Assembly: GCF_040786275.1 (NCBI RefSeq)
Contig: NZ_JBFMVT010000002.1
Span: 806,001-870,000 of the forward strand
DNA: 64,000 bases
Direction of reading: 5' to 3'
Source: Buttiauxella gaviniae
Lineage (GTDB): Bacteria > Pseudomonadota > Gammaproteobacteria > Enterobacterales > Enterobacteriaceae
The notes below the pieces were generated by a model. The model saw only the letters and a list, made by a program, of their open reading frames with translations, did not search any database and was not told the origin of the DNA. Position numbers and translations under genes: made by a program. This document shows positions 56,309 through 64,000 of this stretch, one piece after another. Positions within the stretch are counted from its first letter, which is position 1. Every line of letters starts with the position of its first letter.

Positions 56309-57682
56309 TCAGGTAATCGCCTCGCGCAACTGTTTGGCAACCTGCTGCGCCATGCCCTGTGAAGTGAGATTAGTAAAACTCATCAATATTCCCCCTTCCC
56401 CTTGCGAAACCATACGCCAGTCGCTGAGCGCCTGCACCGCAAGCCCTGCCGCACGCGCTTTCGCCACCAGCCCACGGTCATCGCCTCTGACGCGCATCAC
56501 CAGTTGGATACCTCCCGCCTGCGGGACGACATCAAACCCTTGCTGTTGCAGCGCCTGCTCCAGCCACACACGCCGTTGGCTGTAGCACAGACGCATTTTT
56601 TTTAGATGACGCCAGAAATGGCCCTCCCGCAGAAAATCGGCAATGGTTTGCTGAATCAGTAGCGGCGCGGTGCAGGGCAATAAATGCGTGTGCCGGGAAA
56701 ACGCCTCAACCTGCTGCTGGGGAACCACCAGCCAGGCCACGCGCAGCGCCGGGAAGAGTGATTTGCTGAACGTTCCGGCGTAAATCACACGCTGCGGGCC
56801 ATCGAGGCTTTTTATCGGCGGCAGCGGTTTTCCGTGGTAGCGAAATTCGCTGTCATAATCGTCTTCAATTAACCAGCTTTGATTCGACACCGCCCAATCA
56901 AGCAACTGGCGGCGACGCGGCAGAGAAAGCGCCACGCCAAGCGGGCTTTGGTGCGCGGGCGTCAGCAGGGCAAAACGCGCGTTCGGGAAATGGCGAATGC
57001 CGTACTCAATTTGCATGCCTTCGTCATCAACCGGCACGGGGTGCAATGCCATTTTTGCATCGTCAAAAACCGGGCGCACATAACGGTAGCCGGGATCTTC
57101 AAGCCAGATCCCGTCCCCCGGTTTTGCCAGCGTATGGGTCACCAGACGCATGGCCGCCTGAAATCCTGGGGTGATAAAAATCTGCTCCGGTTGGCAGTCG
57201 ATGCTGCGTGAAAAACGTAAATACTCCGCGATGGCCTGGCGTAATGTCGATTCCCCCTGAGCTTCCGGCATGACCAAATCGTAACGCGTTTGCAGGCGTA
57301 AGCGCCGCCCCATAATCCGCGCCCAGAGTGCACGCGGAAAGGCATCAAGCGCGGGTAATCCCATTTGAAACGGGCGCGGTGCGCCTTGCGGGTGGCTGGC
57401 AACAGAAGCTGGATTATTCGCCCCTGTAGTGGCTGATGGACTAATGAAAGTTCCCGCCTGACCGCGCCGATCCAGCCAGCCTTGCGCCACCAGTTCACCG
57501 TAGGCGTTTTCGACTGTGGCTCTCGCCACACCGAGCTCAAGCGCCATCGTCCGGCTTGATGGCAGACGGCTTCCGGCCGCCAGTTCGCCGTCGCTTATCG
57601 CCTGTTTAAGCTGCCTGGCGATTTGCTGATAACGCGGGATCGCGTGGTGAGCACTTACTATGGGATCGATAGGCTTTGCCAT
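56309..57682 (-). CDS. MocR/PdxR-like GntR-aminotransferase fusion regulator
   Basis: The 457 aa carry an N-terminal GntR-type winged helix (YQQIARQLKQAISDGELAAGSRLPSSRTMALELGVARATVENAYGELVAQGWL) and a C-terminal fold-type I aminotransferase domain. The latter has SWLIEDDYDSEF and the PLP-lysine candidate in AGTFSKSLFPALRVAW. MocR proteins use PLP or an amino-acid adduct as effector. It is divergent from a carboxymuconolactone decarboxylase-like gene, which is probably its target. The start ATG overlaps a TTATGG-type direct repeat. Confidence 0.92.
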   Translation of the reverse strand: MAKPIDPIVSAHHAIPRYQQIARQLKQAISDGELAAGSRLPSSRTMALELGVARATVENAYGELVAQGWLDRRGQAGTFISPSATTGANNPASVASHPQGAPRPFQMGLPALDAFPRALWARIMGRRLRLQTRYDLVMPEAQGESTLRQAIAEYLRFSRSIDCQPEQIFITPGFQAAMRLVTHTLAKPGDGIWLEDPGYRYVRPVFDDAKMALHPVPVDDEGMQIEYGIRHFPNARFALLTPAHQSPLGVALSLPRRRQLLDWAVSNQSWLIEDDYDSEFRYHGKPLPPIKSLDGPQRVIYAGTFSKSLFPALRVAWLVVPQQQVEAFSRHTHLLPCTAPLLIQQTIADFLREGHFWRHLKKMRLCYSQRRVWLEQALQQQGFDVVPQAGGIQLVMRVRGDDRGLVAKARAAGLAVQALSDWRMVSQGEGGILMSFTNLTSQGMAQQVAKQLREAIT

Positions 57683-57745
57683 TATGGTCTGCTTTATTTG
57701 TTAACTTATGGCTCTCTTTAGTAGTCCATCATAGTGGTAAATTGC
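57682..57745. promoter_or_regulatory. Operator region between the MocR gene and the CMD gene
   Basis: TTATGGTCTGCTTTA (57682-57696) and TTATGGCTCTCTTTA (57706-57720) are direct repeats, 24 bp start to start, 11 of 15 positions identical. Nearby TAGTCCAT and TAGTGGTAAA (about 57721-57740) recall the PdxR box AAAGTGGWCTA. MocR regulators typically bind direct repeats in such divergent regions. Confidence 0.45.
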
Positions 57746-57771
57746 TCTCACACCAACATGAGGAATGACAC

Positions 57772-58200
57772 ATGATCGAATTGCGCCAACCCTACTTTGA
57801 CCTTTCCCCTGCCGTTTTTAAGCCAATGCTACAGGCGCTGAAAGGTCTGGAATCCAGCTCGCTCGGTTCCACGCTGATCGAACTGGTTTTCCTGCGCGTG
57901 TCGCAAATTAACGGCTGCGCCTATTGCCTGGAGATGCACTCTAAAGCCCTACGTAAAGACGGCATAGAGCAGACCAAGCTGGATGCGCTGGCAGGCTGGA
58001 AAGTGAGTAACCACTTCAGTGAAAAAGAGCGTGCCGCGTTGGCCTGGGCTGAAGCCATCACATTAATTACCGACGGCGCAGATGATGCGGTCTATCAGCC
58101 GCTGCTGCAATTCTTTCCCGCGCAGGAGATCAGCGATTTGACGTTCACCGCAAGCCTGATGAACGCGTTTAACCGCCTGGCGATTAGTATGCGTATGTAG
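57772..58200 (+). CDS. Carboxymuconolactone decarboxylase/AhpD-like protein
   Basis: The 142 aa contain the AhpD-type redox motif C-x2-C-x3-H (Cys49, Cys52, His56 in GCAYCLEMHSKAL). The fold is that of alkylhydroperoxidase D-like proteins; the family often acts as a thiol peroxidase or is of unknown substrate. It is the divergent neighbour and likely target of the MocR regulator. The start follows GAGGAATG. Confidence 0.88.
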   Translation: MIELRQPYFDLSPAVFKPMLQALKGLESSSLGSTLIELVFLRVSQINGCAYCLEMHSKALRKDGIEQTKLDALAGWKVSNHFSEKERAALAWAEAITLITDGADDAVYQPLLQFFPAQEISDLTFTASLMNAFNRLAISMRM

Positions 58201-58270
58201 TTCGGTTCCCTCTCCTTTAAGTCACATCTTTGAGCACAAGTGCTGGTGACTTTGTCAGTATCGGAACAAA

Positions 58271-58350
58271 TGACCCCCTCCCAGCCTCCCCCTTACCAGG
58301 GGGAGGAGTTAAAGCTCCCTCCCCTGGCAAGGGGAGGGTTGGGGTGGGGT
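58271..58350. repeat. Imperfect inverted intergenic repeat (CTCCC/GGGAG rich)
   Basis: Inverted segments CCCTCCC...CCCCCTTACCAGGGGGAGG and CTCCCTCCCCTGGCAAGGGGAGGG...GTGGGG form two G/C-rich palindromes about 30 bp apart. Similar blocks are dispersed in enterobacterial intergenic regions. Confidence 0.55.
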
Positions 58351-58399
58351 TGTTTAAGTACAGTTCACTCTCATCACCACTTCTCCCCCTTATCTAAAA

Positions 58400-58446
58400 A
58401 TACTATATCTTGTATGGTTGATAATTTACTCACCCACATCTAGTAT
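58400..58446 (+). promoter_or_regulatory. nrdHIEF promoter with NrdR boxes
   Basis: A strong NrdR box match (13 of 16 to ACACWATATATWGTGT) is at 58400-58415. A weaker one (9 of 16) lies 31 bp further at 58431-58446, the usual three-turn spacing. A sigma-70 promoter TTGATA (58418-58423), 17 bp, TAGTAT (58441-58446) overlaps the second box. Confidence 0.6.
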
Positions 58447-58478
58447 TCATATTCTCAACCATAGAGAGAATAAGAATC

Positions 58479-58715
58479 ATGCGCATTACCATCTATACGC
58501 GAAATGACTGCGTTCAGTGCCACGCCACCAAACGTGCAATGGAGAGCCGCGGCTTCACGTTTGAACTGATCAATCTCGATTTAAACCCTGAAGCGGCGGA
58601 CGATTTGCGGGCACAGGGGTATCGCCAGTTGCCGGTGGTGGTTACCGAAAGTGAAAGCTGGAGCGGATTTCGCCCGGACATGATTAACCGCCTGCGTAAT
58701 CTGGCTCACGCATGA
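58479..58715 (+). CDS. nrdH: Glutaredoxin-like protein NrdH
   Basis: NrdH is the electron donor of the class Ib ribonucleotide reductase. The 78 aa have the redox motif CVQC (residues 11-14) and the WSGFRPD C-terminal segment that thioredoxin reductase recognises. First gene of nrdHIEF; its stop overlaps nrdI. Confidence 0.97.
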   Translation: MRITIYTRNDCVQCHATKRAMESRGFTFELINLDLNPEAADDLRAQGYRQLPVVVTESESWSGFRPDMINRLRNLAHA

Positions 58716-59122
58716 GTAACCTCGTCTACTTCTCAAGCACATCGGAAAATACGCTGCGTTTTGTGGAGCGCTTAGGGCTGCCCGCTTTACGCATTCCGTT
58801 GGAAGTTAAACAGCGCTTAGAGGTGACGGAACCCTACATTTTGATTGTGCCGAGTTACGGCGGCGGCGGGATTGCCGGTGCCGTTCCCGCCCAGGTCATT
58901 CGATTTTTAAATAACGCGACCAATCGGGCGTTGCTGCGCGGCGTCATCGCCAGCGGGAATCGTAACTTCGGCGAAGGATTTTGCCGGGCGGGTGACGTAA
59001 TAGCCCAAAAATGCCAGGTGCCGTATCTCTATCGTTTTGAGCTGCTCGGCACTGACCAGGACCTTGAAAACGTGCGTAAGGGAGTCGAAAAATTTTGGCA
59101 ACAGCAGAAGCAATCCGCGTAA
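58712..59122 (+). CDS. nrdI: Flavodoxin-like NrdI
   Basis: NrdI supplies the oxidant for assembly of the Mn(III)2-tyrosyl cofactor of NrdF. The 136 aa have the FMN-binding [15 protein letters not shown] and PSYGGGG regions. ATGA overlap with nrdH; its last 28 bp overlap nrdE. Confidence 0.97.
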   Translation: MSNLVYFSSTSENTLRFVERLGLPALRIPLEVKQRLEVTEPYILIVPSYGGGGIAGAVPAQVIRFLNNATNRALLRGVIASGNRNFGEGFCRAGDVIAQKCQVPYLYRFELLGTDQDLENVRKGVEKFWQQQKQSA

Positions 59123-61242
59123 ACGCGACAGACAGCGCGGATTATCACGCGCTTAACGCCATGTTGAATCTCTATGATTCCGCAGGCCGCATCCAGTTTG
59201 AGAAAGACAAACTGGCGGTGGAGCAATTCCATAAGCAGCATGTGCTGCCCCGTTCGCGCCATTTTCCACACCATCAGGCACGTCTCGACGCCCTTGTCGC
59301 TGAAGGCTATTACGACGCGGCTATTTTGCAACGTTACCCGCGCCGTTTTGTGGTTGAGCTGTTTGAAAAAGCACATGCACACGGTTTCCAGTTCCAGACG
59401 TTTCTTGGCGCCTGGAAGTATTACACCAGCTACACGCTGAAATCTTACGATGGCAAAACATATCTGGAACACTTCCCGGATCGCGTCTGCATGGTGGCGT
59501 TAACACTGGCGCAAGGCGATGAAAAACTGGCAACACAGTTGACGGAAGAGATGCTTAGCGGTCGCTTCCAGCCTGCTACCCCCACGTTCCTCAACTGCGG
59601 AAAAATGCAGCGCGGTGAGCTGGTTTCCTGTTTCCTGCTGCGTATTGAAGACAATATGGAATCTATTGGGCGCGCAGTGAATTCGGCCCTGCAACTCTCA
59701 AAGCGTGGCGGCGGCGTAGCTTTTTTGCTTTCGAATTTACGTGAGGTCGGCGCACCCATTAAGCGTATTGAGAATCAGTCTTCAGGCGTCATTCCCGTTA
59801 TGAAAATGCTGGAAGATGCCTTTTCTTACGCTAACCAGCTTGGCGCACGCCAGGGCGCAGGCGCGGTTTATCTGCACGCCCACCATCCCGATATTTTGCG
59901 TTTCCTCGATACCAAGCGCGAAAACGCCGATGAAAAGATCCGTATTAAATCGCTTTCCCTTGGCGTGGTGATCCCGGATGTCACTTTCCAACTTGCAAAA
60001 GATAATCAGCCGATGGCGCTCTTCTCGCCTTATGACGTGGAACGTATTTACGCTAAGCCGTTCGGGGATATTGCCGTCAGTGAACTTTATGACGAAATGC
60101 TGGCAGACGAGCGCATCCGTAAAACCTTTATTAATGCGCGCGATTTCTTCCAGACGCTGGCGGAAATTCAGTTTGAGTCCGGCTATCCGTACATCATGTT
60201 TGAAGATACCGTAAACCGCACAAACCCGATTGCCGGGCGCATCAATATGAGCAATCTATGCTCGGAAATTTTGCAGGTTAATAGCCCCTCAACCTATGAC
60301 GAAAACCTCGATTATGCGCAGGTAGGCAAAGATATTTCCTGCAATCTCGGCTCGCTGAATATTGCCCACGCCATGGATTCTGATGATTTCGGCCAGACCA
60401 TCGAAACGGCGATTCGCGGGCTGACGGCCGTTTCCGATATGAGCCACATTCGTTCGGTGCCGTCCATTGAAGCAGGCAACGCCGCCTCCCACGCAATCGG
60501 CCTTGGGCAGATGAACTTGCACGGTTATCTGGCTCGGGAAGGCATTGCTTACGGTTCTCCCGAAGGGCTGGATTTCACCAATTTCTATTTCTACACCGTG
60601 ACCTGGCATGCGCTGCGCGCCTCGAATCTTCTGGCTCGTGAACGTAAACAGCGCTTCGCTGGCTTCGAACAATCGCGCTATGCCAGCGGGGAGTATTTCC
60701 AACAGTATCTGCAAGAAAACTGGCAGCCGGAAACGCAGAAAGTACGCGAGTTATTTGCCAATGCGGGCGTAACTATCCCGACACGTGAACAGTGGCAGCA
60801 GCTTCGCGACGATGTGATGGAGTTCGGCCTGTTTAACCAGAATTTACAGGCGATTCCCCCGACCGGCTCAATCTCATATATCAACCACGCGACCTCAAGC
60901 ATTCATCCGATTGTGTCGCGCATTGAGATCCGTAAAGAGGGAAAAACCGGACGCGTTTATTATCCTGCACCCTTTATGACCAACGACAATCTGGATTATT
61001 ACCAGGATGCCTACGACATCGGCCCGGAAAAAATTATCGACACTTATGCGCAAGCCACCCGCCATGTCGATCAGGGCTTATCGCTAACGCTATTTTTCCG
61101 CGATACCGCGACCACACGCGATATTAATAAGGCGCAGATTTACGCCTGGAAGAAAGGCATTAAAACGCTCTATTACATTCGCCTGCGTCAGATGGCGCTG
61201 GAAGGCACGGAAGTCCAGGGCTGTGTGTCCTGCGCTTTATAA
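59095..61242 (+). CDS. nrdE: Class Ib ribonucleotide reductase large subunit
   Basis: NrdE reduces ribonucleoside diphosphates to deoxy forms. The 715 aa contain [13 protein letters not shown] with the active-site Cys, NLCSEILQ with the radical Cys region, and the C-terminal pair QGCVSCAL. The start is TTG at 59095, nine bases after GGGAG and inside nrdI; residues then align with E. coli NrdE (MATAEAI for MATTTAE). Translational coupling to nrdI is likely. Confidence 0.97.
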   Translation: MATAEAIRVNATDSADYHALNAMLNLYDSAGRIQFEKDKLAVEQFHKQHVLPRSRHFPHHQARLDALVAEGYYDAAILQRYPRRFVVELFEKAHAHGFQFQTFLGAWKYYTSYTLKSYDGKTYLEHFPDRVCMVALTLAQGDEKLATQLTEEMLSGRFQPATPTFLNCGKMQRGELVSCFLLRIEDNMESIGRAVNSALQLSKRGGGVAFLLSNLREVGAPIKRIENQSSGVIPVMKMLEDAFSYANQLGARQGAGAVYLHAHHPDILRFLDTKRENADEKIRIKSLSLGVVIPDVTFQLAKDNQPMALFSPYDVERIYAKPFGDIAVSELYDEMLADERIRKTFINARDFFQTLAEIQFESGYPYIMFEDTVNRTNPIAGRINMSNLCSEILQVNSPSTYDENLDYAQVGKDISCNLGSLNIAHAMDSDDFGQTIETAIRGLTAVSDMSHIRSVPSIEAGNAASHAIGLGQMNLHGYLAREGIAYGSPEGLDFTNFYFYTVTWHALRASNLLARERKQRFAGFEQSRYASGEYFQQYLQENWQPETQKVRELFANAGVTIPTREQWQQLRDDVMEFGLFNQNLQAIPPTGSISYINHATSSIHPIVSRIEIRKEGKTGRVYYPAPFMTNDNLDYYQDAYDIGPEKIIDTYAQATRHVDQGLSLTLFFRDTATTRDINKAQIYAWKKGIKTLYYIRLRQMALEGTEVQGCVSCAL

Positions 61243-62214
<972 letters not shown>

Positions 62215-62535
62215 TCCCGAAAATTAATCCGGATATTTCGTCTGTTTTACGCAATGATATTTCCCGCCCATAATCCAATATAACCGCTTACATTTTTGCC
62301 TGAATATCACCCTGGTCAGGCAAAATTCATCTTCCATTTACAAAAAATATCATCTTCCTCCGAATTGCCCTCAGCCCTTTATTCATGGGAAATGCCGCCC
62401 ACACTGGGCGCGCGGATATTGGATATAGAGAAAATCGAGGGTTGTCTCAGATTCTGAGTATGCTAGGGTATATGCAGTGAATATTTCCATCAGGAATTGT
62501 GTATAAATATATAATCACAGGAACAACTTTATTGC
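62215..62535 (+). promoter_or_regulatory. proU (proVWX) promoter region
   Basis: No gene is present. A sigma-70 P2-like promoter, TTGTCT (62442-62447), 16 bp, TAGGGT (62464-62469), matches the known osmoregulated proU P2 promoter with its characteristic TAGGGT hexamer. The ATG of proV follows 66 bp later. Confidence 0.7.
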
Positions 62536-63735
62536 ATGGCAATTAAACTCGAAGTAAAGAACTTATATAAAGTATTTGGTGAGCATCCACAGCGCGCATT
62601 CAAATATATAGAGAAAGGTATTTCCAAAGCTGAATTACTGGAAAAAACAGGGCTGTCGCTTGGCGTAAAAGACGCCAGTCTGGCCATTGAAGAAGGCGAG
62701 ATTTTTGTCATCATGGGGTTATCGGGTTCCGGTAAATCCACCATGGTTCGCCTTCTCAATCGCCTGATTGAACCAACCCGTGGGCAGGTGCTGATTGATG
62801 GCGTAGATATTGCCAAAATATCAGACGCGCAGCTTCGTGAAGTGCGTAAAAATAAGATCTCCATGGTATTCCAGTCGTTTGCTTTAATGCCTCATATGAC
62901 GGTGCTAAATAACACCGCCTTTGGTATGGAATTAGCTGGTATTCCATTGAAAGGACGCCAGGAAAAAGCGCTTGATGCTCTACGTCAGGTGGGGCTTGAA
63001 AATTATGCCCATGCTTATCCTGATGAGCTTTCAGGAGGAATGCGGCAGCGTGTGGGTTTGGCCCGCGCCCTGGCCATTAATCCAGATATATTATTGATGG
63101 ATGAAGCCTTCTCCGCTCTCGATCCATTAATTCGTACTGAAATGCAGGACGAGTTAATTAAATTGCAGGCGAGACACCAGCGTACCATCGTATTTATTTC
63201 CCACGATTTGGATGAAGCCATGCGTATTGGCGACCGCATTGCCATTATGCAAGGCGGCGAAGTTGTGCAAGTCGGTACACCGGATGAAATACTGAATAAT
63301 CCTGCAAATGATTATGTGCGCACCTTCTTCCGTGGCGTGGATATTAGCCAGGTGTTTAGCGCGAAAGATATTGCTCGCCGTAGCCCGGCAGGTTTACTGC
63401 GTAAAACTGCCGGATTTGGCCCTCGCTCTGCGCTGAAATTGTTGCAGGATGAGGACCGTGAATACGGGTATGTGATTGAACGCGGGCAAAAATTCCTCGG
63501 TATTGTCTCGACCGATTCGCTGAAAGCGGCGCTGGCTGCGGGCCAGGGTCTGGACAACGCTTATCTCGAATCTCCTGCGGCGGTTTCCGCTGATACGTCT
63601 CTGAGCGATCTGCTTACCCATGTAGGCCAGGCACCGTGCGCGGTTCCGGTTATTGGGGAAGAGTGTCAGTACGTAGGCATCATCTCAAAAGGGGTGCTGC
63701 TTCAGGCGTTAGATCGTGAGGGGGTAAGTCAATGA
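62536..63735 (+). CDS. proV: Glycine betaine/proline ABC transporter ATPase ProV
   Basis: ProV is the ATPase of the ProU osmoprotectant importer. The 399 aa show Walker [12 protein letters not shown] near residue 60, signature LSGGMRQRV, Walker [14 protein letters not shown] and H-loop FISHDLDEA, and C-terminal CBS domains (about 280-399) that sense ionic strength. The stop overlaps proW by 4 bp. Confidence 0.97.
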   Translation: MAIKLEVKNLYKVFGEHPQRAFKYIEKGISKAELLEKTGLSLGVKDASLAIEEGEIFVIMGLSGSGKSTMVRLLNRLIEPTRGQVLIDGVDIAKISDAQLREVRKNKISMVFQSFALMPHMTVLNNTAFGMELAGIPLKGRQEKALDALRQVGLENYAHAYPDELSGGMRQRVGLARALAINPDILLMDEAFSALDPLIRTEMQDELIKLQARHQRTIVFISHDLDEAMRIGDRIAIMQGGEVVQVGTPDEILNNPANDYVRTFFRGVDISQVFSAKDIARRSPAGLLRKTAGFGPRSALKLLQDEDREYGYVIERGQKFLGIVSTDSLKAALAAGQGLDNAYLESPAAVSADTSLSDLLTHVGQAPCAVPVIGEECQYVGIISKGVLLQALDREGVSQ

Positions 63736-64000
63736 GTGCAGCAAATCCATGGGATACCGGCAGTGCAACTGCCGATACAACTAATCAGGCCGCTTCAACC
63801 GCCGATGCGTGGGGTGGCCCGGCGTCAACCCCCGCTTCGAGCAACGGCGCAGACTGGCTGAATTCAGCCCCTGCCCCGCAGGTTGAACATTTTAATATTC
63901 TCGATCCGTTCCATAAAACACTGATCCCTCTTGATAGCTGGGTAACGCACGGTATCGATTGGGTCGTTACGCATTTCCGCCCGGTGTTCCAGGGGATCCG
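63732..64000 (+). CDS. proW: Glycine betaine/proline ABC transporter permease ProW, partial
   Basis: This permease subunit of ProU begins [16 protein letters not shown] and runs off the window. The long hydrophilic N-terminus and [21 protein letters not shown] followed by [16 protein letters not shown] match ProW. ATGA overlap with proV. Confidence 0.97.
   Translation, partial: MSAANPWDTGSATADTTNQAASTADAWGGPASTPASSNGADWLNSAPAPQVEHFNILDPFHKTLIPLDSWVTHGIDWVVTHFRPVFQGI

Noticed and set aside
63394-63621. Antisense frame in proV
   Set aside because: Shadow of a conserved gene.

Overview
The window is a stretch of an Enterobacteriaceae chromosome. Gene order and protein sequences follow the E. 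coli/Salmonella tyrA-aroF to nrdHIEF-proVW backbone closely, but several genes (RIO-type kinase, MocR regulator with a carboxymuconolactone decarboxylase-like protein, an SMP-30-like protein) are absent from E. coli K-12 at this place. An Enterobacter/Kluyvera/Buttiauxella/Lelliottia-type host is plausible; the sequence alone does not settle the genus.

Layout. 1-15,000: housekeeping core. It holds a partial SMP-30/gluconolactonase gene, tyrA-aroF with TyrR boxes, yfiL, the rpsP-rimM-trmD-rplS operon, ffh, ypjD, corB, grpE with a clear sigma-32 promoter, nadK, recN with LexA boxes, bamE, ratA-ratB and smpB. 15,340-31,468: the bap biofilm locus, with a giant Ig-repeat adhesin (BapA, about 3,738 aa) and its dedicated type I secretion system (TolC-like BapB, ABC exporter BapC, HlyD-like BapD). 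31,526-31,889: ssrA (tmRNA).

31,890 to about 48,200: a 16-kb integrative element of the CP4-57/P4-like family. It is inserted at the 3' end of ssrA and bounded by an imperfect repeat of the ssrA tail and terminator. It carries a tyrosine integrase behind a perfect 15-bp inverted repeat, a two-gene defence operon that I read as Hachiman (HamA nuclease plus HamB helicase), an unrecognised 301-aa protein and an AlpA regulator. Next come a YfjP-like GTPase, a WYL-type regulator flanked by a 14-bp inverted repeat, two exported proteins, a small HTH regulator with a perfect palindromic operator, a YfjI (DUF3987)/YfjJ (HUH-like) pair that looks like a replication module, and a yfjQ-radC-cbeA-cbtA tail ending in a toxin-antitoxin pair. 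48,200-49,000 holds REP sequences, an Ash/Icd-like remnant and a Ner-like regulator, probably debris of another satellite.

49,350-64,000: core with accessory insertions. It holds a membrane EAL phosphodiesterase, a RIO kinase, a histidine phosphatase, a YgaP-like rhodanese, small conserved proteins, alaE, ygaC, ygaM, the divergent MocR regulator/CMD pair, nrdHIEF with NrdR boxes, and proV plus the start of proW behind a recognisable proU promoter.

The most promising accessory biology is in the ssrA element: the Hachiman pair, the orphan 301-aa gene beside it, and the inserted HUH/DUF3987 block with its own candidate operator. No completely unprecedented system could be proven by reading alone.
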